Assembly: GCA_950295325.1 (NCBI GenBank)
Contig: OX485803.1
Span: forward strand, 51,909,554 to 51,973,553
Reading direction: 5' to 3'
DNA from: Polytrichum commune
Taxonomy: Eukaryota; Streptophyta; Polytrichopsida; Polytrichales; Polytrichaceae
DNA: 64,000 nt
Below, piece by piece: positions 1 through 12,325 of the stretch. Within the stretch, counting starts at the first letter, position 1. Each line of letters begins with the position of its first letter. The position numbers were made by a program, and so were the translations under genes. The notes beneath the pieces are model-generated. The model was not told where the DNA came from and made no database searches. It worked only from the letters and a program-made list of their open reading frames with translations.

Positions 1-557
1 ATACAATTACCTTGTCCCTTTTCTTAACCAGACAGAATCCACAAACTGCACTGCAAATCTCATCACAAAATTTGGAGGCAAACTTTTTATGTGAAAATAA
101 TGGATTGTTCAATTAATATCATAAATGTCAATTATTGTTGTGATATTACATTACTTTGTTCTTCTCTTTCAACGTGTCACATTACACGATTACAAAGCAA
201 ATTGTTACATGAGATTATTACATATATTATAGGATAATTACATTATACACCACCCCTTGGAAGTTTGTGATGGTGAGTTAGTGTGGTCCACACAATTCAT
301 CATCAACCCATGTAAATGATCTTCCAACGCTTGGTGGCAACCAGAAAAGGTGGCATAGGACACTTCCTGCTACAGGACAAGTCATGGAGGGCACTCTAAT
401 CAACACAACACATCAATTTTAAACTTACACTAAATCAGATATATAGTGTACTGTTGATTATGATCGTGCCAATTGAAGACTTTGTAGATTCTTTTGATGC
501 TTGAGGTTGCTTTTCGCATTCCTTACGGTGCAAATCAACTTACCATGATGAGTGCAG
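1..557 (+). other. Probable intron upstream of the isoamylase terminal exon
   Basis: AT-rich sequence with no exon I can recognise. It runs into the acceptor AG just before the isoamylase exon, so it is most simply the last intron of that gene. The acceptor lacks a strong pyrimidine tract, and the preceding exons lie outside the window. Confidence 0.5.
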
Positions 558-821
558 GTGGACCAGCATAAGAGAGAGCTTTACATTGCTTTCAATGCAA
601 GCCACCTCCCAGTTGTTGTCAATCTGCCTGAGCGGGCAGGCAGCAAGTGGTACCCGTTGGTGGACACCAGCAAGCCCACGCCGTATGACTTCCTCAATGA
701 AGAGGTTTCCAACAAAGAAGTTGCGTTGGCTCAAAGCTCGAGCTTCCTGAATTCTAATTTGTACCCCATGATCAACTACTCTTCTGTTATACTCCAACTC
801 GTACATGACGACACATTCTAG
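558..821 (+). CDS. Isoamylase-type starch debranching enzyme, C-terminal exon (partial)
   Basis: Terminal exon of a starch debranching enzyme (isoamylase, GH13), which hydrolyses alpha-1,6 branches of glucan in plastids. The 87-codon frame begins after a GCAG acceptor and ends in TAG at 819-821. Visible hallmarks of the plant isoamylase C-terminal beta domain are LYIAFNASHLPVVVNLPER, then SKWYPLVDTSKPTPYDFL, an ALAQ/SSFLNSNLYPM stretch and a final YSSVILQL beta strand. The resemblance is closest, from memory, to the ISA3 subgroup. Catalytic residues lie in upstream exons outside the window. The frame is intact and codon use is ordinary, so the gene looks live. Subgroup assignment (ISA1, 2 or 3) is an inference. 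Confidence 0.85.
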   Translation: MDQHKRELYIAFNASHLPVVVNLPERAGSKWYPLVDTSKPTPYDFLNEEVSNKEVALAQSSSFLNSNLYPMINYSSVILQLVHDDTF

Positions 822-3575
822 TGCACAAAGTGCACTGTAGGGTGAGCCTGTTGCTTTGTTTATGAAGCAGTAGATGGATTACTACTGCCCTCCTTACAAA
901 CAGCAATGATGCTGCGGCAACACTTGAAGAAGGATGAGTAAATTGTTTTTGATGTCAGAGCTTATATATCGTCTTGACATACAATGTCCTGCCAGCTCAG
1001 TGGATGATTTACATGTCATTTGCCGACACATCTGTGTTTTATAACTTCCAACTACACTCCAAGTAGTTGGAGAATGTTCAGTTTTCTGAATGCGAGAAGG
1101 GGATTCCAGTGGAAAACCTGACAATGGTCCATGAGTGCCCTTCTCAAGTGTCGAGTACAATTGGAAGAAATGCACGACGTGAGCCTTATTGCTAACAAAA
1201 ATTGGTAAGCTAATTGCTTAAAATATAGACACCATTCTACGGTCAATAGTGAACATGATTGGGATGGATATATGTGATTATTTGAGAAGAAAGCGAACCT
1301 CGACTTTGACCTCTTATAGCTTTTGCATCTTGACTTCAATTTTGAGACTTGAAATGATAATCTCCATGATTTGCAATGGCTACTGGTTGGAATAATTTCC
1401 AATTTGATTCCACGCGAAAAATGATTTGTGGATTTGGAATGCCCACAATAGAGCCACATACCTGAGGTGTTGGAGTGGTCATAGCACAGAATTATAAGCA
1501 AGTTTGCTCTTCTGCAGACAATCCTAAGCTCTCTATGATTAAGACTAGGTGTGGTGTCCCAACTGGCATTATATGCCTTAAAGGTTTGTAAAAGATAGTA
1601 CATTGGGCCAGTGGTACTTTGAAATTCTTCTGCTTGTTGCTTTTGGGGCTCTCAAACTCATCATTTTTGCTAGTTCCTAAGGTTTGCAATAGGAGAGAGC
1701 TTAGAAATTGGGCAAAGCAAAAGATTCATACTCTACGCTGGGGAAACTCTCAGAAAGCACAGCATCAAATCCTAAAAATTAACTTGCTACTGATTTAGTT
1801 GATAGGCGTTGGAAACCCGACTTGGCACACAATTTTGACCTCATTGTCAGCTCATTGGTACACTAGACAAAAAAGAAGAAAGGCAGTGTGTTTTGTGAGG
1901 GATTTATAAGAAACTTATGGTCTTTGCATTTATGATCTCATTGTGGAATAATAGTGAAGGACCTTTCTCCAAATTCACGTGGTCAAATTTAGCTTTGAAA
2001 TGAAGACTTGGTTTCCACCTATCTAGCTTTTTTAATTGCAGAGACCGAGTCCCCAACAAGAAAACTCAATTGGAGGTTGCTAAGAACCTTAAAAGGATGC
2101 AACATAAGCTGATCACATAATGAATCTGAAGTTGAAAAGTAGACCCTTGTCCCTATTTTGTAGTTAACATCTTACGTTCTGAAATTTTTGGGTTCTCTAC
2201 TTCAGTTCGCATTTAATGCTGTATATTAACCGTGTATGAAAGTGGAATTCCTTGATGTGATAATTTTTGTGTGATAAAAAAAAAGTTTATTGCGGAGACC
2301 AAGAGGTGGATGGCTGGGAGGTAGGTTGTTACAATTTTATTTAAATTTTTGCATCCTTCCCTTACCTTGGTGATGAGAGTGTCTGCAATGCTCCGACTAT
2401 TTTGGATAAAGATTCTTCTTTTGACAGCTTTGATTAACCTCTTGTTTTTTCCATGTGCTTAAGAATTATATGACTTCATCTTTGTAGAAATCTCATATAT
2501 TATATTCGTAGGGATGTAATTATACTCTTTATTTACCAATAAACTTCATTGTCTTCAATATATATATATATACACACACACAATTATTAGCACTTACAAA
2601 TTACTTTTACAATTCCCATCTTTTATACACAACGGCCAACTTGAATTGTAGAAATCACTAGTTTGGATCCACACCCTCCCGGCCTTTTGCATATGTGCAT
2701 ATGAATTAATATCTAAGGTCATCCTCGAACGCTTTGTTCAACATGCCACGTCCACAACCAACCGTTTTGAAACTTTTGAAGGGTGGTTACGTTGGCGCTC
2801 ACCCACCCTCGTTGTAGGTTGTCGAAATGTACATACGATAGAAGTTGTCAATGTCTGATGTTGGCTAGAGTTTGATTTACTTCATTAGCAATCATAGTCA
2901 ATACCAACTTGTCCAAGATTAGTATGAGCTCATCTTAAATATACATACTTGTTATGGTCTAGGACTTTGTGATAGAATGAGAACTAAAGGGTAGAGGTGA
3001 TTATAATAGGCTTTGATGCCATTTGGAGAAAATTCCTTAGTATCTTACTATACCGCTCATCCTCCAAGCGATACCTACAACTTGCACAAAGCTCTCATTG
3101 CAACGATAAGGAACGAGTAGGGTTAGATGCAAAGGGTTTTGGTGGATATCAACTTTACTATACGCCCCAAGCAACTATTTTGTGATGATGTGGCATTGGA
3201 ATTCGGACCGTCCATGGAATTAATTATCAAAGGGGTTCATTTCTATTTCTAATTCCATCCATTAGGCCCATCCCTCCTTTACTCAAACGTGGCAAGTGCA
3301 CAAGGGAGGATAACAATTCCTATGGTAGCCATAGGTCCACATAGTTTTGAATTGAGAGTTGGGTGGATCCACAAAAAATTATTCAAGAAATCACTCAAAG
3401 ATTACACCTAGGCCTAATTCTAAAGTTGAACAATTTGGCATGTAGAAAGTGTTGTGTGTTGAGGATAGTGTTCACTCCAAAACGCATACTTTGCTGCGAG
3501 AATCATGAAGACAAGGAGGCCCACTTTAAATGGGTGATTGTCTCACAACGAGAGTCTGATGACAAGTGGCAATGA
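822..3575. other. Downstream of isoamylase; no gene recognised
   Basis: Expected to contain the isoamylase 3' UTR, then AT-rich intergenic DNA. About 1215-1480 is one copy of a dispersed repeat also seen near 26.9, 33.8, 45.4 and 52.7 kb. A short TA/CA simple repeat lies near 2560-2582. The 183-codon minus-strand frame over 1052-1603 overlaps the repeat copy and has no recognisable protein. Confidence 0.5.
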
Positions 3576-4080
3576 GGGCCACTTTACACACGAGACTGAG
3601 AGCCCGTGACCATTACACTTCAAGCACTCTCATTGGTGGAAAAGGCGGAGCCAGTCCAAGTTCGCTTCACACTACGCTTGAGGGACCAACATAGTATGTG
3701 AATGCAAGATGGATGTAAAGTCTACATGGATCCTACATGGCATCAAATGGATCACGTTTCATGGTCACTTGGACTATTTTCAAAAACCACTTCATGGAGG
3801 TAGGCTTGACACAAAATTGGGAGATCATGACACTCCGAGTGTTCACAACCGTTGATTTATTCTACTTTATCATGTGTGAGGACCCGCATGAATAAAAATG
3901 CATTGAAGTAGCATTTGGTTGAGGGCCCAGCCACATATGGCTTTACAAGTTTACACTACACTTAGGATCCATGACCACACTACATAATTGTGGAGGTGTG
4001 TTGGGACGGCCTTTGGACACTTTCTTTTGGGCTCGCACAATTTCATGGTCACGGCTCTTGGCTTGTGTGTGAAGTGACCC
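3576..4080 (+). mobile_element. Harbinger-like MITE, GGGCCACTT family (copy a)
   Basis: The left end starts GGGCCACTTTACACACGAG and the right end is its inverted counterpart, finishing GTGTGTGAAGTGACCC. The right flank is TTA and the left flank TGA, which fits a mutated 3-bp TTA duplication as used by PIF/Harbinger elements. The interior (Tc-free, no open frame) is shared with copies at 15.5-16.1, 19.6-19.9 and 47.4-47.6 kb. It is non-autonomous: no transposase frame is present. Confidence 0.75.
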
Positions 4081-4105
4081 TTAGTATCTAGAAGTCGCAT
4101 TTTGA

Positions 4106-4537
4106 GTGAGTTGCAGGTTGGAAAGAGTGGAGAATTCAGGTGTTCTCAACTTGGAAGATTTAATTGGACACGAGGATTTTGCGTGTGAGATGAGCCTGTT
4201 GCTTGTATATATCTCTTGCCATTTGTATAAAGTGCCAGAGATTCCCACTACTGTGATCTCCTGCTTAAGTATGCACTTTGAACCGGAGCTGTTGGTGCGC
4301 ACTTTATTCATATTATTTTTTAGACCCTCTGATTCGATGAATCGCAATGGGAAACGGATGAGACCCGAGGCAACCCACTTGACTAAAATCCAGCTTATCG
4401 AGACATTTGTTCAATCTGAAAGTGCCACCGACTCCAAAGGCTTTGAAGCTCTACACAACATGGTCCTCGACATCGACGACCAATTGCTTTGCTCTGGTGT
4501 TAAAACGGAAGCTGGACAGATGTATGATGAATTGTGA
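4106..4537 (+). other. 143-codon open frame, unassigned
   Basis: Open frame directly after the MITE at 3576-4080. Its second half (about residues 80-143) has a protein-like composition with an acidic, leucine-rich stretch, but I recognise no family, no splice sites of note and no second copy in the window. It may be a chance frame or an exon fragment. Confidence 0.15.
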
Positions 4538-4959
4538 CGATCGTTTGAGAAGTTTCAGCAAAATGTTAACAAAAACACTATATTCGTTAATCGGAGACTT
4601 TGGAAAGTCTCAAAATAAAATACGCCCATAGTTTGGGATGCCAATGTTGTGAGCATACGGAACATTGGGAACATTGGAAGCATGACGTTTACAAATTCAC
4701 ACATGGAAAAATATTCAAACTACTAAAAATAGCAAGTCTTCAAATCATAATCAAAACATGAACTACACGTGGAAAAAACAATCGAATCCCAAAAGCAAAT
4801 GGTTTTATGTCATTATAAAGTTTAGGGTGCGCATCCCATATATAAGGGTTTTATGGAATTGGATGGCACATCCCAAACGTATGTATAAATTTGAATATAA
4901 TAGTTGCAACAAAACCAAGTCTATAAAGTGCCCCTATGTTTTGCCATTAATTCCAACCT

Positions 4960-7900
4960 ATGTTATGTTTCTCTGTCTCCATCTTCCGCTTCATATCCAT
5001 TCTCGACGTCAATTTCCGCAGTTGCAATACGTGCCAAGTTGTCTTTGGCAAAATCTATATGTTTTTTGGGGGATGGTCATTGTTTCCAATTTGGAACCCT
5101 TGCACGGCTTCCAAGCACAAAGTATGGTATCCGTGTTCATCCAAACCGGTCCGTATGTTGAGTCCATTGTCTACTTGAAACTCTTTTTGGTGTTCCAACC
5201 TAAATAAGTACGGAGAACGTTCTAGTCTTTGGTGCTAGGACGGCAATATTCCACTTCAATTTGACGAAAGTTGGGTTAGTTCAACCAAAATTGGGTGAAG
5301 ACAATGCTTTCACCAACCAACTTGTCTTGGGGTGCTCCTCATCTTATGCTCGTACGATGACCATATAACCTTTGTGGCAATCAACACCCACACAAAATGA
5401 CAGTGCCGGCCTACTGCGCGTAGGGCCAACGTGATGCTCGTCCATTACGAACTCTTCACAGACGTCTACATTGTCAAAGAACATGGTATCAGACTCCAGA
5501 ACCATCAAACAATTTTGTGGCCAAAATCCTTGTATCAAAGTCGTACAGGTGTTGCCACTAAGTGTCATTAAGGCCGAGCGAACACGATCATTGTTTTATA
5601 AGTATTCCTAACACGTTTGGTGATGTCTTCCTCATACAACTTTTTCCAATACTCAATGAATTAGGATATGCCTTTGATGATTTCCGGCCCATTCTTCATG
5701 GGATCGGGTTTACAAGGCTTTGGATCCCCATCTGGGAGCAAACATTTTTCATCCTTGTTCTGACGCCACACCAATATACCATCCTCCGGGCCCCAATAAA
5801 GAGATGTGCATAAAAGTTTGAACTACATAGCGGGGACATCATCATCCCTCATATAGAAGCGGAATTGTTGTGCTTTGGTATGTCCCACCAAACGGTCCAT
5901 TCCCTTCAATATGTATGGCTTCATGAAAGCCTTGAATTTTTGTACTTCTTCAATCATTTGCGAAAATACTGGCATATTGTCCAAATCCATGTATGATTTC
6001 ATGAGAAATGGTATGGTGGGAAAATCCTCTTCATGCAACTTCATGCTCCAACGGCCGAATGATGCATTAATGTCGTCGTATATGTGCCCCACCATCAAGA
6101 AAGACACAAACACCTCTTTGAATGTGTCTTTTGCCACGAGAAATTATAAAAAACAAAACATGTATCGACATTTGTTGTCTTTAGTACAATTATTAAGTTG
6201 AACGTGAAGAGTTGGAGGCAATGGTTTTCCGAAAATGGGTTCTCCGGATGGTTCCAGCAATGACGATATACAAACCTCTTTCCCCTGAAACAATGCCTCA
6301 TAAAGGGATGTCGTTCCACAACCATCAAAAAGGGCACGGGAAGAGTGAACCAGGCGGTTTCTTAAGATCGCGCAAGAGTTTTGCAAATGAACCGACCGTG
6401 TGGTTAGCATTGCCAGGGTAAAAATCCAAACCGTAATGGGCATACTTAACGTCCGCATGGCTGTGGGCGATTATATCTAAGGAAAAAAAAACGATGCGTG
6501 AACAACAATAATATGAAATAAATACTATGCGGATGGATGGAGTTGGAGGTTTGAAAAACATACCCAACGAAATTGGAGAGCCTTTCAACACACATTTGTG
6601 AATCTATACGAACTTGTCACAACTACGGGGAACTTGAAGAAACCATCCGTGGCCTTTATTTTGTGTGCATAACAAGGGCATGCGGTCTTGGCATGGTCCA
6701 TATAATCATGAATGACTGTTAAAACCTCCGCGGGCCTCATTATGGATAGTGCACGATTCTTATAGTAACCTTGACGGTGCACCTCCTGGTTGTTGACATG
6801 CTCAGTACATTTTCTTTGGTGTCTAGTATGAGATTCGGTGCCTATAGGATGGGCATCTCGAAGACCTTTTTATTTTTCACATGCCATATACCTGGCAAAC
6901 TTGTCCTCGGTTCTTTTTAAAATGTATTCCGCAAACTATTGGTTTTTAATTACACTAAATTTGGACCAAGAAATGGGCCCACATCTTGCTTTGCGACCCA
7001 CTTCGTTGATGTCCGTTAAGATGTTCTTCCATTTTGTGCCCGTGGATAACACCATTTAAGCAACTTTCTCCCTTGATGACAATGTCCTTGTTTTGTGGGA
7101 CATTGCATCGGCCAAGGGCATTATGATGGTGGAGAGTGTCGCAGAGGCTTGGAGTGTAGCCTCCCTAGGTTTCTTTGTGCCTGAGTTGTCATGAAATCGA
7201 GAGTGGTGACCCAACAAAGAATACTTCTGAAACCTATAAAAGTCAGCCTTGGAGACTGCATGGATGATATACCACGTTGTGCAACATATTTCCACATTCT
7301 CAAGGGTCGCCACCTTATGGCCATGGGTATCAATGTGCAAATTTCTATGGACCTTAAGTTTCTTTGCTGACCTCATACGAAATCCGCAAGCCATATCTCT
7401 TGACGAAGAGACCTAATTTTTTCATGCGGAAAAAATTGGCAACGTTTCTTCGTGCAATAGTCCTTTCTGGACACAAAATGGATAGAGTCGTCTCCTAGTA
7501 TGCGTTCCTGTCTACGCTCCTTTTCTCTACGAAACACACGACTAGAATCGTATCTACGCAGACCTTTGCGAGGACGTATTGTGGCCAACAAAGCTGATTA
7601 CGTTTGTTTATACCGCCGCCTATGATCCTACAAGCTTACTTCTTCATGCAGAACTCGACGAAGGGGCCATCGACGCAAGAAAAATCTCCACATCAACAAG
7701 ACCTCCAACGGAAGCAAAGAATTCAAGATGCAAACGCCAACATCATGAAGACCAAGGGGGTTGGCATCAACACATTCACGGGGATCGGAGTTTCTACAAA
7801 TGTCATTTGCCACTGGGACACCAAACTTGTTAAGTAGAATAACATCAAGGCCCACCCATTGCTCCCTCCCAAAACCGGCACACAATGGAATGTCATCGTG

Positions 7901-8143
7901 GTCATCCCCGGAATGTTGAGATTGTTCGTGCACTTCCAAAAATTCATGAGAGGATGAATCCCTAGACACACCTAGCACGTTTGTCCCGTCAGTATTGTCT
8001 GCTGACGAAGAAGACAATTCACATTCACTATCAGAGGACGATGCATTCGTCAACAACTCAAATACACTATGTCCCATATCCATTGCCATCCCACCTAAAC
8101 AAGCCACCATGGAATGACCAACCCCACAACCGATGTCATGCAT
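4960..8143 (-). pseudogene. DUF7869-type gene, decayed
   Basis: Read leftward from 8143, at least six open segments line up in the order expected of one long protein. An acidic, serine-rich N-terminus comes first (8143-7628), then a basic segment with KDYCTKKRCQFFPHEKI (7591-7373). A segment with LENVEICCTTWYIIHAVSKA and KKPREAT follows (7394-7056), then YYKNRALSI and MDHAKTACPCYAHKIKATDG (6782-6585). The conserved core is HSHADVKYAHYGLDFYP, LHVQLNNCTKDNKCRYMFCF and VSFLMVGHIYDDINASFGRW (6480-5823). A C-terminal part carries WPQNCLMVLESD and VDCHKGYMVIVR (5568-5344). A weaker continuation with DTILCAWKPCKGSKLE reaches about 4960. The core matches, from memory, the DUF7869 family found in algae, mosses, oomycetes and some animals; its function is unknown and a mobile-element origin is possible. 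A stretch near 6590-6475 has GGTATG and TTTCCTTAG at its edges and may be an intron. Stops and frame changes between segments indicate a dead copy. Confidence 0.75.
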
Positions 8144-9672
8144 ACAAGAACAGACTCACTATATGTGTATATATATGGCTCGAAATTCACAAACAACTTT
8201 TATTTTTACTCTCCGGGGTCACTATATGTGTATATAGACCAAATTTTTGTCTTTTTGATAACTTTTTGCATTCTTAGTTTATATAGATGGACAAATGCCA
8301 CTTCATAATTGAAAATGAGTGGTAAGTGTGTACATAGATTATTCAAAAAGAGGATTAGTGAAAATTTAGTGAGAGTTACTCAAAAGACAGCTGGGTGGAC
8401 CATAGTCAGTAGAAGGAGGAAACTGTCACTAACGGACTATAGGCAAGTAAGATAATTAGTAACCGAACCATCCCCCACAAGAGATATATTCGGGAGAGGA
8501 AGCGGACACATGCAGTCATAATGGACTCCAGAGTAGTAACCCTCTCGAGAAGAGGGTGGTTTTTTTGTGAGTAATCTTCGTTTCTTAAGTAATGATGAGT
8601 TTCCACAGGGATTAAAGTCTCACCATTTTTTGAAGTGTTTATTGTGTAAATCGACAGGAGTAAGGATGTATGTTTCTCTTTTGTCTTCTCTGAGGGAGTG
8701 AAATTCGTATTCGTGCGGAACCGTGTAAGAATGATTTTTATGCTTGTGTTTGTCTTTGATCTTTGATCTCTGGGAATGAGTAAGAAGAGGTGTTTGGTAA
8801 GTGTGAAACTTTCCAAGTTAAGCATAAGGTCCATCGAAATCTGCCTAGTGTGTCGTATGTGTGTGTCTACTTCGTGTGAGTATGTGTGTGCTTATATTCT
8901 CAATTCTGTCTATGTGGGAGGATAATGAGCTTTTCTTCGTGGTTGTGAAGTCCTCCGTTTCTCTAGTGTATTGATCGGGAGATGATATTATACATAAGGG
9001 ATGCGATTTTGAGTAATGAGTGAAGGTGTAGTCTTAAAATCATGTGAAGGGATGAAAGCATGCTCTTTGGAATATTTAGATTATAGACTAATCCTTAATT
9101 ATCAAACGATCAAATGGCAGACAACCTCATTTCATGGAATAACGTCTCTATTCGATATCGTAATTTTTGTATGGGTGAATCATAATGACCTCAGAACACC
9201 CAGTATTGAATGACAGACTTTGTGCTGTATAGCCATGAATGTTACTGAGAGTGATACTCTCACAGGGGGAATTGTTAGAACTCTAGTAGGGGAAAGGATG
9301 TGAAATCAGGTCCCTTAAATGAGTAAGAGTTAACAAAAACACTTTGTAATGAACATAAGTGTGAGGAATTGGTGTGAATTATGTTCTGAGAAAAGACGGT
9401 TGGGCGAATTCCGACCTCAAGTGATGTAATTCCCCATTGCACAGAAGAACATGATATACTTATAAGGGGACCATAATGGGGCAGTCCCCTTATATAATTC
9501 CCTGTGTGGTTTTCTTAATTTAAACCCAATCTCAAAAACTAACTACATACCCTTTAACACAATTTCCTTACAATCTTGTTCTCGCTCCTTGTCTTTTTCC
9601 ATGATGCATCATCTTCATGTTTGACGCAAATTTCTTTACTGGATCATAGCATCAAATTAGTCAAATTGTTAA
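8144..9672. other. Intergenic, no gene recognised
   Basis: AT-rich DNA. The 142-codon minus-strand frame at 8406-8834 has no recognisable domain and a low-complexity basic composition. Nothing here pairs with another part of the window. Confidence 0.4.
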
Positions 9673-10444
9673 TCACGGGACCCCCTGGGGATAGATCGCA
9701 ACCCCTCGACCAATGGACTTGAGACCCGAAACAAACCGTTCATAGTTTTTAACCTCAACGGGGTGTTGTGTCACACCAAACACATCCCCAAGGTCCCCAC
9801 GCGTCCCTTCTGTCATCCGGACGAGAGGGACTATGACAACGAGCTTGATACCTTCATAAACTGCAAGGCTGTCCACGCCCGTCCCGGTTTGCGAGACTTC
9901 CTTTGCGAGGTGCTCGATTTTGCTCACGTCGTGGTGTGGAGCTCCATGTTCATGGAGGACATGGAGCCCATCGTCAACTTCCTATTCCATGATCTCCCGA
10001 GCCCTTGCCTCGTCCTCGGCCAAGAGGCATGCAACGAGCTCCTCAACGAGAAGGGTCTACCGTGCCCAAATTCGGTGGTCAAGGCGGAGGACAACAGTTC
10101 CTCAAGGTCCTCAGGTCCATACTGTGACGAGGTGTCCCCCTGCTGGAGGGGGTATCCCATGGGTGTTGGCCAACTGTGGAGAACACCCTCCTCATCGATG
10201 ACAACCCCACCAAGAGTGTTTTGAACCCCCGGGCAACGTCATCTTCCCCGACCCTTCGACCGGCGATAGGAACGACACATTTTTGGTCCATAGGCTAGCA
10301 CCTTACCTTAGAAGGTTTGTGCTCCACCCCGGAAGCATCCCCGATTTTGCTTGGTCCAACCCCATTGGCAATGCGGCACTCAACCCCCGCGATAATGTAT
10401 ATAAGAACATCGTGCAGCTCGCAAAATTCAATAAATTGATTTGA
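9673..10444 (+). pseudogene. FCP1/NLI-type HAD phosphatase-like gene, decayed
   Basis: The sequence encodes, over three frames, one continuous FCP1/NLI-interacting-factor-like domain. FIVFNLNGVLCHTKH matches the family's DLDGT/DLNG nucleophile motif. RPGLRDFLCEVLDFAHVVVW follows, with SSMFMEDMEPIVNFLF, then ENTLLIDDNPTKSVLNP, the conserved Asp-Asp loop. The C-terminal part is FLVHRLAPYLRRF to IVQLAKFNKLI, ending in TGA at 10442-10444. Family members dephosphorylate phosphoserine, often on RNA polymerase II. Here the nucleophile Asp of the first motif is Asn. The frame changes near 10060 and again at the C5 run at 10226-10230, and a TGA lies in frame near 10125, so it is a pseudogene. No initiator ATG is seen after the stop at 9670-9672 and no introns are evident. 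The region is much richer in GC than its surroundings, so a processed copy or recent arrival is possible. Confidence 0.75.
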
Positions 10445-11570
10445 AATATCTCTGTGCATGTGGTTGTGTCAACGTGGTTCACATATCTAATGCTTCCTCC
10501 ATATTTGGGTTTTTATTTAATTTTGTTCACCATAGTTTGCCCCCCTATATGACACCCCTCTCCTTGACGGCCCTTCCCCTCCCCCTCGTCCCCTGGCTCC
10601 CCTTCCCTGACGAATTCCCAAATCCCCTCCCTCTACCAGTTCTCGGCGGTGGACGTAGCCTCGACCGTGGATTACTCATGGGACGTCGGCATCAACGACA
10701 ACATTGTGAACAACCCGCCCCCATAGTTGTCGCCTGCGCGTACGCCCCTTCGCCCTCTCCCCTCTCCAAAGAGAAGCGAACGCTCGTTCAGTTGGGACAT
10801 GTGTCGCCCTCGAGAGACAACGCCGTCGCTCGCCATGGGCCGAGCCGGCGTCTCCGCATGGAAGCTCCTTGGTGCGACCCGTCCCCCGTCGACTCCGTTC
10901 CTCCTCCCGCAAACTCGTTCACGATCGTTGGCCCTCCATGCCTTGTTTCCCCCCCATTACTCAAACATGGCACAATTCAATCGGCTCTGGATGCTCCCGT
11001 CGACGCCCCCGCCGTGCCCATCGTCCCCGGAATTGCCATCATCAAAGCCAAGGTGCCCTTCTTTGTCCCCTCCCCCTTTTTCACCATTGCTTTCCTCTTG
11101 TCTCTGCGTGCCGGGAACTTTACGAGCGCCCATCTCAAACCGCCCTCATTATTTTCCCCACTCCATTCTTATTCTTATTTTCCTATGGCATTGCTTCGTA
11201 GGTGGCTCCCCGCTCGCTTGGTGGTCGGCCCTCCTTGACTTCTTCATTGGATAGGCACGCCCTCAAGGCCGCATCTTCCGAGTCCGATCATTGTTTGGCC
11301 CTTCGGAGAAGTGCAAGACATTCCCTCTCACAAACGCCCTCGTATTCCACTTACAATACCATCTCATACAATTCGGGAGCGCGTCCGAATATATGGAAGA
11401 ACGACACATATTCCGGTCCAATCAACAAACATGGATATAGCCGCGGGTTGGAGATTTTCAGAGCCATGGAGGCCGCCAAAAACAAGGACATAACCGCAAA
11501 CAAAAAAATAGTGGGACGTGCATGTGGGACTAGAAACATCTACTTGATACCTAAATGCGTGTTGGGGTAG
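10445..11570 (+). other. GC-rich block with long open frames, unassigned
   Basis: This continues the GC-rich tract of the phosphatase-like pseudogene before composition drops sharply to AT-rich near 11570. Frames of 265 codons (10441-11238) and 175 codons (10727-11254) overlap; both are proline- and serine-rich, as chance frames in C-rich DNA tend to be. A short stretch near 10635-10725 in another frame reads QFSAVDVASTVDYSWDVGIN and looks more protein-like. I recognise no family. It may be a second dead gene or part of the same inserted block. Confidence 0.3.
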
Positions 11571-12325
11571 AACGTAGTGCTTGCTTATCTATTATATTTG
11601 AAGGTCTTCAAGACATTGATGGTATTTCCATTATATTTGGATTTCAAGCCCATTGAGCGGATTCAATTTGCAATCGTTCTCCTCATATTGCCTTCCATTG
11701 GCATCGATTTCTCATTTCATATGCAAATGTTTTCATGTATGCTTCATATGTTTTTTTCACTTTGATGTATTTATGTATGATAATTGTATCCAAAACTATA
11801 TATATGGGATTTTTATGTTGTCATTATTGGTCCAAATTTGGAAAGCGTGTCCTTAAAAAGTCTCAAAATCATAAAAAAATCTCTCATTACCGAATATAAC
11901 GATCAAACTGACATTGAATGTTTAGCATAAAAAAATCATGCATTCATAGCAACTGATTATGCATGACATGTTCAAACAATAAAATACAATTCCTGATTTT
12001 TTTCAAAAAATTTGCGCACTTAACCGGGATGCGTACTTAAACGGGTGTGTATTTAAGCGGCTGATTAGTATAATAGAAAAGTTAACTAACTACATGGAGA
12101 TGCCATGGGCACGCTTGTATATGTTAGTAGGTTTGGCACTTTGGTGCTAGTGTGCTAAATTTGGAGATTTGACACATAGGGTTTTGTGGAGGTTCCGACT
12201 AACAAAGCACGTAGTAGGAGTCCCTTACAAGTGTTACGATGTTCTCTTATGTGCTATCAACACAAACTGAGAAGCTGGAGCACTTGAGAATTGCAGAGCC
12301 GTTGTGTTGAAACTCACAATAACGG
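11571..12325. other. Intergenic, AT-rich
   Basis: No gene, RNA or clear repeat seen. Confidence 0.4.

Noticed and set aside
1052-1603. 183-codon minus-strand open frame
   Set aside because: Overlaps a dispersed repeat whose other copies have no such frame, and the translation shows no recognisable domain.
9260-9300. A purine-rich GGGGGAAT followed by TGTTAGAAC, resembling the junction before a retrotransposon long terminal repeat
   Set aside because: No second terminal copy and no coding remnant of such an element is visible upstream; chance resemblance is more likely.
10441-11238. 265-codon open frame as a real protein
   Set aside because: Pro/Ser-rich translation expected from C-rich DNA, with an equally long overlapping frame; no homology recognised.
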